This document shows, piece by piece, positions 43,940 to 52,811 of a stretch of DNA of 64,000 nt. Every line of letters begins with the position of its first letter. Positions within the stretch are counted from its first letter, which is position 1. The position numbers and the translations under genes are program-made. This stretch comes from Paraburkholderia domus. GTDB lineage: Bacteria > Pseudomonadota > Gammaproteobacteria > Burkholderiales > Burkholderiaceae. The stretch is from NCBI RefSeq assembly GCF_905220705.1, contig NZ_CAJNAT010000031.1:1-64000 (forward strand), written 5' to 3'. The notes under the pieces were generated by a model that did no database searches, was not told the origin of the DNA, and was given only the letters and a program-made list of their open reading frames with translations.

Positions 43940-44794
43940 ATGTCAGCCATTCTCGAATCCTCGGAAAGCGCAAGCATCCGGCGAATCTCTGCCATCCAGC
44001 AGATCTGGAATTCAGTGCGTCTCGCACGCGTGCTGGCCAGATTCGCGTCGGTTCTTGCGTGCGTCGGTATCTGGCAAGTGCTCGCCGAACATCACATGTC
44101 GTTCGGTTTTATGACGTTCGCCAACGTGCCTGCGCCAAGCGACGTCGTGCCCGCGGCCTGGGCACTGCTCCACTCGCCGAAACTGCCGATGCATCTGTTG
44201 TCCAGCGTCATGCGCGTGTTGGCGGGTTTTGTCGCGGCGAGCGTGGTCGGCATCGGACTGGGACTTGCCATCGGCCGGTATCGCGTACTCGAGGTCGCCG
44301 TATTGCCTCCACTCGAGGTGCTGCGGCCGATTCCCGCGGTTGCGTGGATCCCGCTTGCCATCCTGATGTTTCCTTCATCGGAAATGAGCATGATGTTCAT
44401 CACCTTCATCGGTGCGCTGTTTCCGATTCTGCTCAATACGATTCATGGCGTGGAAGGTGTCGACCCGCGACTTGTGGCAACCGCACGCTCGCTCGGCACA
44501 CGAGGCGGCGCGCTGTTCAGTGAAGTGATCTTGCCGGGCGCGGCACCCGCCATCGTCACAGGACTGTCGATCGGCATGGGTACTGCGTGGTTCTGTCTCG
44601 TCACCGCCGAGATGATCGCCGGCCAATACGGGATCGGCTATTTCACATGGGAGTCGTACACCTTGCAGAACTATGCGGACATCGTTGTCGGCATGCTGCT
44701 GATCGGTGCCATGGGTATGGGTAGCAGTCTATTGGTGAGGCGCGTTGGGCTGGCGCTGATACCGTGGTATCGGATGGAGGCGTCGCAGCAATGA
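43940..44794 (+). CDS. ABC transporter permease (NitT/TauT type)
   Basis: 284-residue inner-membrane permease. About six hydrophobic helices, with the EAA loop VDPRLVATARSLGTRGGALFSEVILPGAAPAIVTGL (about residues 178-212) that contacts the ATPase, a feature of the SsuC/TauC group. Followed at once by the ATPase (ATGA overlap at 44791-44794). It pairs with the binding protein 40 bases upstream. Confidence 0.93.
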   Translation: MSAILESSESASIRRISAIQQIWNSVRLARVLARFASVLACVGIWQVLAEHHMSFGFMTFANVPAPSDVVPAAWALLHSPKLPMHLLSSVMRVLAGFVAASVVGIGLGLAIGRYRVLEVAVLPPLEVLRPIPAVAWIPLAILMFPSSEMSMMFITFIGALFPILLNTIHGVEGVDPRLVATARSLGTRGGALFSEVILPGAAPAIVTGLSIGMGTAWFCLVTAEMIAGQYGIGYFTWESYTLQNYADIVVGMLLIGAMGMGSSLLVRRVGLALIPWYRMEASQQ

Positions 44795-45579
44795 GTACCG
44801 AATTGCAATTGAAACCGGCCGGCCGCGTCAACGTGCGTGCCTTGAGCGTCGAAGTCGGCTTGCGCGAGCAACGTTTCACTGCGCTTGATCAGCTGGATTT
44901 CAGCGTCGAACCGGGCGAGTTCGTCTGCGTACTGGGACCGTCGGGATGCGGGAAATCAACGCTGCTTGCGGCGCTCGCCGGACACGTGGTGGCCAGTGCG
45001 GGCGAGATCGTCGTCGACGGCGAGAAGGTTCTGCGCCCACATCCGGAGCGCGGCCTCGTGTTTCAGCAGCACACGCTCTTTCCCTGGAAGCGCGTGATCG
45101 ACAACGTCGCGTTTGGTCTGAAGATGAAAGGCCTCGCCGCGGACGAGCGGCGCCGGCAAGCGAGTGAACTGCTCGATCTGGTCGGTTTGAACGGCTTCGG
45201 TACGCGCTATCCGGCACAGTTGTCCGGCGGCATGCAACAACGCGTGGAGATCGCTCGCGCACTGATCAACCGGCCGCGCGTTCTGCTGATGGACGAACCG
45301 TTCGGTGCACTCGACGCACAAACGCGCCGCATGATGCAGGCATTGCTGCTCGATGTGTGGACGCAAGTGCGAACTACGGTGCTGTTCGTCACGCACGACA
45401 TCGACGAAGCACTGTTTCTCGCCGACCGTATCCTGGTGCTATCGCAGCGGCCCGCACGCATCGCCGCTGATTTACGCATCCCATTCGAGCGCCCTCGCGA
45501 CGACGAGATCACCACTGAAGCGCAATTCATCGAGATCAAGCGTCATTGCCTTGCGTTGCTACGCGAAGCGGCGGCCTAA
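44791..45579 (+). CDS. ABC transporter ATP-binding protein (NitT/TauT type)
   Basis: 262-residue ATPase. Walker A GPSGCGKSTL (about residues 52-61), Q-loop FQQHTLFPWK, signature LSGGMQQRVEIARAL and Walker B VLLMDEPFGALD are all present. The ATG at 44791 overlaps the permease stop (ATGA) and gives the family N-terminus; an upstream ATG at 44764 would overlap more and lacks a ribosome site. Together with the permease and binding protein it forms a complete importer. Confidence 0.94.
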   Translation: MSTELQLKPAGRVNVRALSVEVGLREQRFTALDQLDFSVEPGEFVCVLGPSGCGKSTLLAALAGHVVASAGEIVVDGEKVLRPHPERGLVFQQHTLFPWKRVIDNVAFGLKMKGLAADERRRQASELLDLVGLNGFGTRYPAQLSGGMQQRVEIARALINRPRVLLMDEPFGALDAQTRRMMQALLLDVWTQVRTTVLFVTHDIDEALFLADRILVLSQRPARIAADLRIPFERPRDDEITTEAQFIEIKRHCLALLREAAA

Positions 45580-45643
45580 CGCCCTTAGCGCGCCTGAACG
45601 GCGTATCAACCGCATTCGTTTCAATCCAGACACCACCCCACTC

Positions 45644-46639
45644 ATGACCGATATTTCGCTTCCGCTTACGTTCGACCCCGATTCTTTCGATCCGGAAGCC
45701 GCCGAATTATTGCCACGTCTGGCATCCGCGGACGCCGCGGTGCGCCGCATCGCACTCCTCGCGCTCGCCGATCTCGAAGACGAAACGGTACTCGGGCCGA
45801 TCGTCGCCGCCTTGCGCAACGACGTGTCATCGACCGTTCGAACTCAAGCCGCCGAGGTGCTCGGCGCGTGGGAGCGCGCCGACACAGTAGAGGCGCTCTG
45901 CGAAGCACTGGCAGATAGTGCAGAAGATGTCCGCGACGCAGCCGCGCAGAGTCTGTCCAATCTGAAAGCCCCGGAATCAGGACCGCTGCTAGCGCCCTGG
46001 ACCGCGCATTGCGATGCGTTCGTGCGCCAGGCTGCGCTTCGCGGCCTGCGCGAATTACGCTACGAAGGCGCATTGGAACCCGCGCTGGCCGCGCTGGTGG
46101 CGAGCGAAGATGTTGTGCGACTCGAAGCCGTGAGCGTGCTCGGCTGGTTGAAGAGCGAGCGCGCGCTTGGCCCCCTTACCGCAATCGCCGCGCGTGATCC
46201 GAACGCCGCCGTGCGACGCGCGGCAATCGGAGCGTTGGGCATCGGTGTGGCGGCGGCCGACGAAACCATCGACGTGTTACTGAGTGCATTACGCGATGCC
46301 GCGTGGCAGGTCCGTGAAGAAGCGGCGGCCACGCTCGGCAAACTGCGTGTACCTGGCGCGCGGAATGCGCTGGTTTCGGCTCTTGACGATGACTACTGGC
46401 AAGTCCGCCTACAGGCGGTCCGTGCCTTGGGCAAACTCCGCGACGCAACTGCGAGCTCGGCGGTTGCCGCATTGCTCACTCATACGATCAGCAATTTACG
46501 CAAGGAAGCAGCATTGGCGCTCAGCGAATTGGGCGACGCCGCGTCGTTGCCGGCGTTGCGAACAGCCGCTACCGATCCCGATCCGGAAGTGCGCAAGGCT
46601 GCACGTATAGCATTGACGCAAATTGAAAAGGTGCAGTGA
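45644..46639 (+). CDS. HEAT-repeat protein
   Basis: 331-residue protein composed almost wholly of HEAT or PBS-lyase-like helical repeats, with about ten units such as DAAVRRIALLALADLEDE, EDVRDAAAQSLSNLKAPES, VRLEAVSVLGWLKSERALGPL and VREEAAATLGKLRVPG. Such proteins act as scaffolds for protein assembly or cofactor insertion. In this operon it may help build the AprAB-like complex, an inference. The stop overlaps the DUF971 start by one base, so the two are coupled. The start ATG at 45644 begins the repeat region; a longer upstream frame overlapping the ATPase gene is rejected. Confidence 0.88.
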   Translation: MTDISLPLTFDPDSFDPEAAELLPRLASADAAVRRIALLALADLEDETVLGPIVAALRNDVSSTVRTQAAEVLGAWERADTVEALCEALADSAEDVRDAAAQSLSNLKAPESGPLLAPWTAHCDAFVRQAALRGLRELRYEGALEPALAALVASEDVVRLEAVSVLGWLKSERALGPLTAIAARDPNAAVRRAAIGALGIGVAAADETIDVLLSALRDAAWQVREEAAATLGKLRVPGARNALVSALDDDYWQVRLQAVRALGKLRDATASSAVAALLTHTISNLRKEAALALSELGDAASLPALRTAATDPDPEVRKAARIALTQIEKVQ

Positions 46640-46917
46640 TGAACGCCCCCGAACAGGTAACGGTTCACGCGGCGAGTGCGCGATTGTCCCTGACATGGAA
46701 CAACGGACAGACGCAGTGGATTGACAACGCGACGCTCAGGGAACGGTGCCCTTGCTCGACATGCAGCCGCTTGAAGCATTCGGGCCAGGCGGCGCAAATC
46801 GAGTCACGCGTCGCGATCGTCGACGTGCAGCCGATGGGCTACGGCGTGCAAATCGTGTTCAGCGATGGGCACGCGCAGGGCATCTATCCGTGGGATTATC
46901 TGGCGGGTATTGCCTGA
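46639..46917 (+). CDS. DUF971 (GBBH-like N-terminal domain) protein
   Basis: 92-residue protein of the DUF971 family, related to the N-terminal zinc domain of gamma-butyrobetaine hydroxylase. The cysteines in RCPCSTC (37, 39, 42) and the typical DVQPMGYGVQIVFSDGHAQGIYPWDYL ending are seen. In other genomes DUF971 domains occur near or fused to Fe-S carrier proteins. Its place here hints at a role in Fe-S flavoprotein assembly or in sensing. It begins within the HEAT stop codon (TGATG). Confidence 0.88.
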   Translation: MNAPEQVTVHAASARLSLTWNNGQTQWIDNATLRERCPCSTCSRLKHSGQAAQIESRVAIVDVQPMGYGVQIVFSDGHAQGIYPWDYLAGIA

Positions 46918-46957
46918 ATCGACCATCGGACGCAATGGACTTCGATCCGGGCGCTGG

Positions 46958-47869
46958 ATGTGGGCGTTGATCGGTGTTCCAGGTGCGCTTGCCGCAGCGC
47001 TGGGCATCCTCGCCATTCATTCGAATCTGTCGGCGCCCTTTCATACGGCGTCCGAGTCGAATACGCTTTCAGGCGGCCTAACCGGGCTCGTCATCTGTTC
47101 ATTTGACGTTCTCGCGACCGCGGTGGTCCTGTTCAAAGGGCGACTGCGGACCGTGCTCGATCTGTGGGTCACCATTGCCCTACTGGCGTCCTTTGCGGAC
47201 GCCAGCCTGAATTTTTTGAGCATGGCTCAGTTCACCCTTGGCTGGTACGTCGCGCGAGTCTTCAGCATGCTGGCTCCCGGCGTCCTGGTGTGCGTGCTGG
47301 TCTGGGAAGTGACCGTGCTCTACCGCGAACTATCCGAGGCGCACGCGTCCCTGTTGCACACGTCCACACGCGACGCACTGACGCGCATTTATAACCGTAG
47401 CTACTTTAACGACCAGTTTCGCAGGGAGTTCGACCGTGCGACGCGCAGCGGTCAGCCGCTCTCGATCGTCATGGTCGATGTCGACAATTTCAAGGATTAC
47501 AACGACGCCTTTGGCCATCTTCGGGGCGATGCCTGCCTTAGCGCCATTGCGAAAGCGCTCGCAGGAACGGTACGTCGGTCAAGCGATTTCGTCGCCCGTT
47601 ACGGCGGTGAAGAGTTCGCCTTGGTGTTGCCCAACACGGGACCGGACGAAGCCTCGGTCATTGCCGAGCAGGCCCGGCTCGCCGTCATGGACTTGGGCCT
47701 GATTGCGCCCATACCCGCCGGTCGGGTCACCGTCAGCGCCGGCTGCGCGACGAACCAGCACACTATGCTGAGCACGCCCAACGCACTCGTTCAGGCAGCG
47801 GACGCCGCGCTCTACGACGCGAAACGTGCTGGACGCAATCGGGTTCAGTCCGTCACGCCCCGGCAGTAA
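46958..47869 (+). CDS. Diguanylate cyclase with shortened MASE4-like membrane domain
   Basis: 303-residue membrane GGDEF protein expected to make c-di-GMP. Residues 1-125 hold only about four hydrophobic segments; LDLWVTIALLASFADASLNFLSMAQFTLGWYVARVFSMLA is typical of the C-terminal half of MASE4, and the N-terminal half is missing. The GGDEF domain follows at about 140-300. The motif is GGEEF at 216-220 and the inhibitory I-site RSSD at 207-210 is present, so activity with feedback is plausible. The start is not well supported by a ribosome site. It starts 40 bases after the DUF971 stop and may be a truncated gene. Confidence 0.82.
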   Translation: MWALIGVPGALAAALGILAIHSNLSAPFHTASESNTLSGGLTGLVICSFDVLATAVVLFKGRLRTVLDLWVTIALLASFADASLNFLSMAQFTLGWYVARVFSMLAPGVLVCVLVWEVTVLYRELSEAHASLLHTSTRDALTRIYNRSYFNDQFRREFDRATRSGQPLSIVMVDVDNFKDYNDAFGHLRGDACLSAIAKALAGTVRRSSDFVARYGGEEFALVLPNTGPDEASVIAEQARLAVMDLGLIAPIPAGRVTVSAGCATNQHTMLSTPNALVQAADAALYDAKRAGRNRVQSVTPRQ

Positions 47870-48001
47870 AAATGGCCCTCCTTCCCATGCGATGCGTTTG
47901 CAGATGGCCGCGCCTCTGACCACGAAATCGGCTTTAGCGCCAGGTCAACCTCGCCCGTGGCAAAATCATCGGCACTGCGGCATTCGTCCGGGAGACCTGC
48001 A

Positions 48002-49168
48002 ATGAGCAACAAGACGCATGGCGAACGCAACGCTAACGCGGCCGACCGGTCGGAGGCCGCATCTGACATTCCCGGACAGATTGTCCTTGTCTTTCAGGGA
48101 GGCGGAGCCCTCGGCGCGTATCAGGCTGGTGTCTATGAGGCGATGCATGACCGCAAGGTCAAACCCGACTGGGTGATCGGCACGTCGATCGGTGCGATAA
48201 ACGGCGCGATCATTGCCGGCAATCTGCCCGAGAACCGCATTGCGCGATTAAAACAATTCTGGAACGGAGTCGCGCGTCGTGGCGTCGATGCGGCAAGCTG
48301 GCTGTTGCCAGGGCTCGCAAACTGGTCGCGCGACCTGTCGATCGTTACGCAAGGCGTGCCGTCGTTCTTCACCCCGCAACTGGGGTCATGGGCGAGTATT
48401 CAGACGCGCGTCGGCCCAGAGCGGGCGGCATTCTATTCGACGGCGCCACTGCGTGAAACCCTGTCTACACTGGTCGATTTCGACTACCTGAATCGCAAGA
48501 CGACGCGACTGACAGTTGGCACGGTCAATGTCCGCAGCGGACGTATGCGGTATTTCACCAATCGCGACGCGCAGATGGACGTCGAGCACGTGATGGCATC
48601 CGCCGCTTTTCCACCCGGCTTCCCTTCGGTGAGACTGGAAGGTGAATCGTACTGGGACGGCGGCATCTACTCGAACACGCCGCTGGAAGCTGTGCTCGAT
48701 GATCGGCCGCGATGCAGCTCAGTGATTTTTTCTGTGCAGTTGTGGCCATCAAGCGGTCCGGAACCCGAATCCATCTTGCAGGTCATGAGCCGGCAACGCG
48801 ACATTCAGTATTCGAGTCGCGCGGAAAGCCATCTCGATCGACAGAAGCAGATTCACCGATTGCGTCATGTGATTCGCGAACTCAGTCAGCACATCCCCGA
48901 GGAGAAACGCGATACGCCGGAGCTCCAGGCGCTCCTCGGCTGGGGTTGTGGCACGACGATGCAGGTATTGGAACTCGACGCGCCGGCATTCGACAACGAC
49001 GATTTGAACAGGGATATCGATTTTTCGTCGAGCGGCATCGAGCGGCGTTGGGCCGCAGGTTATGAAGACACGATCCGCTTGCTGGAGCGCGCACCCTGGC
49101 GTGAAACACTGGACCCGATGGAGGGCATCTCAGTGTTTCGAATGGCCTCTGTGGCCGGCCAAAGATAA
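48002..49168 (+). CDS. Patatin-like phospholipase
   Basis: 388-residue cytosolic hydrolase with a Ser/Asp dyad. The patatin oxyanion loop QGGGALGAYQAGV (about residues 33-45) and the nucleophile GTSIGAING (about 63-71) are seen, and DGGIYSNTPLEAV (about 222-234) provides the catalytic Asp. The C-terminal part (about 280-380) resembles DUF3734 found in this type, so it belongs to that subfamily. Substrate unknown; lipid acyl esters are expected. The start has a ribosome site (GGGAGA) 7-8 bases upstream. It ends facing katG. Confidence 0.9.
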   Translation: MSNKTHGERNANAADRSEAASDIPGQIVLVFQGGGALGAYQAGVYEAMHDRKVKPDWVIGTSIGAINGAIIAGNLPENRIARLKQFWNGVARRGVDAASWLLPGLANWSRDLSIVTQGVPSFFTPQLGSWASIQTRVGPERAAFYSTAPLRETLSTLVDFDYLNRKTTRLTVGTVNVRSGRMRYFTNRDAQMDVEHVMASAAFPPGFPSVRLEGESYWDGGIYSNTPLEAVLDDRPRCSSVIFSVQLWPSSGPEPESILQVMSRQRDIQYSSRAESHLDRQKQIHRLRHVIRELSQHIPEEKRDTPELQALLGWGCGTTMQVLELDAPAFDNDDLNRDIDFSSSGIERRWAAGYEDTIRLLERAPWRETLDPMEGISVFRMASVAGQR

Positions 49169-49185
49169 GGCATAAGGGCAAAGTC

Positions 49186-49209
49186 CCGTCAGGGTTGCAA
49201 CCCTGACGG
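49186..49209. terminator. Palindrome between patatin and katG genes
   Basis: CCGTCAGGGTTG is followed directly by its exact reverse complement, giving a 24-base perfect palindrome between two converging genes. No T-run, but the placement fits a shared bidirectional stop signal. Confidence 0.55.
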
Positions 49210-49224
49210 AACCCCCACACCCGC

Positions 49225-51477
49225 TCAGGCGAGGTCGAAGCGGTCGAGGTTCATCACCTTGACCCACGCAGCGACAAAGTCGCGGACGAATTTCTCCTGC
49301 CCGTCCTCGCTTGCATAGACTTCGGACAGCGCCCGCAACTGAGCGTGCGAACCGAACACCAGATCGACGCGGCTGCCGGTCCACTTCACTTCGCCGGTTT
49401 TGCGGTCGCGCCCTTCGAACACGTCACGGGAGACCGGTTTCCATTCCGTACCCATATCGAGCAGGTTGACGAAAAAGTCGTTGGTCAGTGTTTCCGGCCG
49501 CTTGGTGAAGACACCATGCGAATCCTGCCCGCTCTGGACCTTCAGGGCGCGCAAGCCGCCGATGAGCGCCGTCATCTCGGGTGCGGTCAGCGTCAGCAAT
49601 TGCGCCTTGTCGATCAGCAATGCCTCAGCCGGGACACTGTACTTGCCCTTCAGAAAGTTACGGAAACCATCGGCGACGGGTTCAAGCGCTCCGACGGATT
49701 CCACGTCGGTCTGATCCTGCGACGCGTCCGCGCGTCCCGGCGCAAACGGCACCGTTACCTGATGGCCTGCGCTTTTTGCGGCCTGCTCGATGCCGGCGCT
49801 ACCGGCCAGCACGATCAGGTCGGCCAGCGATATCTTCTTGCCGCCGGACTGTGCGCCGTTGAACTCGCTCTGGATCCCTTCGAGGACCTTCAGTACCTTC
49901 GCCAGTTGCTCGGGCTGGTTGACCGCCCAGTCTTTCTGCGGAGCGAGGCGAATGCGTGCACCGTTGGCGCCGCCGCGCTTGTCCGAGCCGCGGAAGGTGG
50001 ATGCCGACGCCCAGGCCGTCGATACCAGTTGCGAAACGGGCAGCCCTGACGCCAGGATCTTCTGCTTGAGCGAGGCGACGTCCTGCTCGTTGACCAGCGC
50101 GTGGTCGACCGCCGGAATGGGGTCCTGCCAGATCAGTTCTTCAGCAGGCACTTCCGGCCCAAGATAGCGGGCGCGCGGTCCCATGTCACGGTGAGTCAGC
50201 TTGAACCATGCACGGGCGAAGGCGTCGGCGAGCTGGTCGGGATTTGCCAGAAAACGTCGCGAAATCTTCTCGTAGACGGGGTCGAAGCGCAGCGAGAGGT
50301 CGGTGGTGAGCATCGTCGGCCGCTGCTTCTTCGCGGCATCGAATGCATGCGGAATCGTTTCGCCGCCATCCTTGGCGACCCACTGGTTGGCGCCGGCGGG
50401 GCTCTTGGTCAGTTCCCATTCGTACTTGAACAGGTTCTCGAAGAAGCCGTTGCCCCACTTCGTCGGCGTGGTGGTCCAGGTGACTTCCAGTCCGCTGGAG
50501 ATCGCGTCGGCGCCCTTGCCGGTGCCGAAGCTGCTCTTCCAACCCAGCCCCTGGTTCTCGAGGTCGGCGGCCTCGGGTACCGGCCCCACATTGTCGGCAG
50601 GACCGGCGCCGTGCGTCTTGCCAAAGCTGTGGCCACCGGCGATCAGCGCGACCGTTTCCTCGTCGTTCATGGCCATGCGAGCGAAGGTTTCACGGATGTC
50701 ATGTGCCGCGGCAAGCGGGTCAGGATTACCGTCGGGACCTTCCGGGTTGACATAGATCAGGCCCATCTGCACGGCGCCCAGCGGGTTTTCCAGGTTGCGT
50801 CCGTTGTCGTCGCGGCTGACTTCGCTGCCGTGAAGTGCTGGATCGGCCACGATCACGCCCTCGTCGTCACTGCCGGCGGCACCCTTGCCATAACGGACGT
50901 CCCCGCCCAGCCAGGTCTTTTCATTGCCCCAGTAGACGTCGAGATCCGGCTCCCACGTGTCGGCGCGGCCGCCACCGAAGCCGAATGTCTTGAAACCCAT
51001 GGTCTCGAGCGCGACGTTGCCGGTAAGGATCAGCAGATCGGCCCAGGATATTTTCTGACCGTACTTTTGCTTGATCGGCCACAGCAGGCGGCGAGCTTTA
51101 TCGAGGCTGACGTTGTCCGGCCAGCTGTTGAGCGGCGCGAAACGCTGCTGGCCGCGCCCGGCGCCGCCGCGACCGTCGCCGATGCGGTACGTGCCGGCAC
51201 TGTGCCAGGCCATGCGGATGAAAAACGGACCATAGTGGCCGAAGTCTGCCGGCCACCAATCCTGCGAGTCGGTCATCAGCGCCGCAAGGTCCTTCTTCAC
51301 CGCAGCCAGATCCAGGCTCCTGAACGCCTCGGCGTAGTTGAAACCGTTGTCTAGCGGGTCCGACTTGCTGGAGTGCTGGCTAAGCAGGTCCAGCCGCAGT
51401 TGCTTCGGCCACCAGTCACGATTCGTCGTGCCACCGCCGGCGGCATGGTTGAACGGGCACTTTGCTTCGTTTGACAT
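49225..51477 (-). CDS. katG: Catalase-peroxidase KatG
   Basis: 750-residue heme enzyme that breaks down hydrogen peroxide (catalase and peroxidase activity). The N-terminal heme domain has the distal site RMAWHSAGTYRIGDGRGGA (Arg, Trp and His), the GGHSFGKTHGAG proximal His region, and the Tyr and Met needed for the Met-Tyr-Trp cross-link are expected in this length. The C-terminal domain (about 420-750) is the usual non-functional copy (GARIRLAPQKDWAVNQPE). Length fits the family. A strong ribosome site (AAGGAG, 6 bases before ATG) fixes the start. Confidence 0.97.
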   Translation of the reverse strand: MSNEAKCPFNHAAGGGTTNRDWWPKQLRLDLLSQHSSKSDPLDNGFNYAEAFRSLDLAAVKKDLAALMTDSQDWWPADFGHYGPFFIRMAWHSAGTYRIGDGRGGAGRGQQRFAPLNSWPDNVSLDKARRLLWPIKQKYGQKISWADLLILTGNVALETMGFKTFGFGGGRADTWEPDLDVYWGNEKTWLGGDVRYGKGAAGSDDEGVIVADPALHGSEVSRDDNGRNLENPLGAVQMGLIYVNPEGPDGNPDPLAAAHDIRETFARMAMNDEETVALIAGGHSFGKTHGAGPADNVGPVPEAADLENQGLGWKSSFGTGKGADAISSGLEVTWTTTPTKWGNGFFENLFKYEWELTKSPAGANQWVAKDGGETIPHAFDAAKKQRPTMLTTDLSLRFDPVYEKISRRFLANPDQLADAFARAWFKLTHRDMGPRARYLGPEVPAEELIWQDPIPAVDHALVNEQDVASLKQKILASGLPVSQLVSTAWASASTFRGSDKRGGANGARIRLAPQKDWAVNQPEQLAKVLKVLEGIQSEFNGAQSGGKKISLADLIVLAGSAGIEQAAKSAGHQVTVPFAPGRADASQDQTDVESVGALEPVADGFRNFLKGKYSVPAEALLIDKAQLLTLTAPEMTALIGGLRALKVQSGQDSHGVFTKRPETLTNDFFVNLLDMGTEWKPVSRDVFEGRDRKTGEVKWTGSRVDLVFGSHAQLRALSEVYASEDGQEKFVRDFVAAWVKVMNLDRFDLA

Positions 51478-52237
51478 GCGTTATCTCCTTGGGGGATATA
51501 CCCACTACCTCTTCCACGGCGTCTGGCTTCTACGGTGCATCGCCGATCCCGCGCCGGCTGGGTCGACGGGAAATCACATGGTGGGCTCTTTTTAATGTAC
51601 TACTTGCTGTCACTCGACGCGCATGATCTTCGTTCGATGACCGACGTCGTTGCGTGAATTGGACCAGGATGGTCCGCGTCGGTGCGCCTACTGCACATAA
51701 AAATATATGTGAGAGCGGCCATCAACTGAATGCGATTTTTGCAATGCAATTGATAGCTCACAGCTATAAGGTGGAAGACGCCTGATATTTCTATGCTTAC
51801 CGGCACTTATTGTCGATGAGCTTACGTGAATATCGCGGCAAGGCCACCGCCTCGATCCTCGGCACCTCGCACATCCCAGCGTGTGTCGTTCGGTCCGTTG
51901 ACGGCATCGAGCGCGTATTGGGTGCCGCCGCCGGTCTTGCCAGCCACCGGCACATTGCTGACGGCACCGCGGATGTCCGTGTTGTGACAATGCGCAACCG
52001 GCTCGACATCAACCGACGTCCTGGTCATTCGTGCGTGGCTCTGTCCGGCTTAACGACGAGGCCGAATGACGGCGATTACCAGCGCCATCGCACATTTATT
52101 CCGATCTTGCTCGAACTTATCTGAGGCATTGCAAAGGGTGTCCGCAGTCTCTTCCACGAGCTCGGGAATATCCGTCGACCAAACGCCGTCTACTCAATGC
52201 GCATCGCACATGACTCAAGAACACTAAGGAGTATGAA
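51478..52237. other. Gene-poor stretch containing a porin remnant
   Basis: About 760 bases with short unconvincing frames on both strands, lower GC from 51600 to 51810. Apart from the porin-like remnant (51822-51977) no gene, RNA or element was recognised. It includes the katG promoter region. Confidence 0.5.
51822..51977 (-). pseudogene. Porin fragment (decayed OmpC-like trimeric porin)
   Basis: The minus-strand reading frame gives SNVPVAGKTGGGTQYALDAV and then TRWDVRGAEDRGGGLAAIFT before a stop. This matches the first part of Burkholderia-type general porins, where SRWGLRGTEDLGGGLKAIF-like sequence follows the first strands. No signal peptide or later strands are found, so only about 50 residues remain. 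No intact porin gene lies in the region. Confidence 0.6.
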
Positions 52238-52399
52238 ATGGATAGATCCATTGTGATCGTTATCTCTGGCCGTTCTCGCATCATCGAACGCATTGCTCAA
52301 TGCAGGCCCCGCGCCGAGGTCTGCCACGAGTTGAGATTCTCGGTTCGCCCTGTCTGTCCCGCGAACAAGCACATTGAAACACCAGGAGTATCGTCATGA
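52238..52399 (+). CDS. Possible 53-aa micro-ORF coupled to DUF4148
   Basis: 53-codon frame starting MDRSIVIVISGRSRII. A strong ribosome site (AAGGAG, 7 bases before ATG) precedes it and its TGA overlaps the ATG of the DUF4148 gene. The protein shows no family similarity. The flanking sequence AACAC-AGGAGTAT recurs before the DUF4148 start, so it could be a decayed tandem copy or a leader ORF that couples translation. Confidence 0.4.
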   Translation: MDRSIVIVISGRSRIIERIAQCRPRAEVCHELRFSVRPVCPANKHIETPGVSS

Positions 52400-52716
52400 A
52401 ATCACTCTCACCAATTCGGTTATTCGACCAGTCGTTGCGCAACCTGGCGGTCGCAGGCGCGATTCTGATGTCGACTTCGGTTGGCGTGTTTGCGCAAACC
52501 ATGCCTGACCCGGCGATGCACCGAGTCACGCGCGCAGAGGTCATGCATGAACTCTACGAACTGGAGGCGGCGGGTTACAACCCGTCCCAGGGCGATGACG
52601 GTTCATATCCCGCCGATATTCAGGCTGCGCAAGAAAAGGTTGCCGCCAAACATCAAGCTGAACGAAATGCGGTTATGAGCGCTGGCCAGACCGGGCAGGC
52701 GAAGCCGACGCCTTGA
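52396..52716 (+). CDS. DUF4148-domain exported protein
   Basis: 106-residue protein with a signal peptide (residues 1-34, VAGAILMSTSVGVFAQ) and the DUF4148 domain, a short family common in Burkholderia. Seen: RVTRAEVMHELYELEAAGYNPSQGDDGSYPADIQAAQEKVAAKH, the typical helix-loop pattern with xxYPxDIQAAQ. Function unknown. It follows the micro-ORF with overlapping start and has its own ribosome site (CAGGAG). Confidence 0.88.
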   Translation: MKSLSPIRLFDQSLRNLAVAGAILMSTSVGVFAQTMPDPAMHRVTRAEVMHELYELEAAGYNPSQGDDGSYPADIQAAQEKVAAKHQAERNAVMSAGQTGQAKPTP

Positions 52717-52811
52717 GGTGCAGACGGTTGTTAGTATTCCGGGTACATCGCTACTCACGTACCCGTTCACCGTTGCGGAGTTTTCCGCAGAAATTGTGCG
52801 CCCATAGGACG

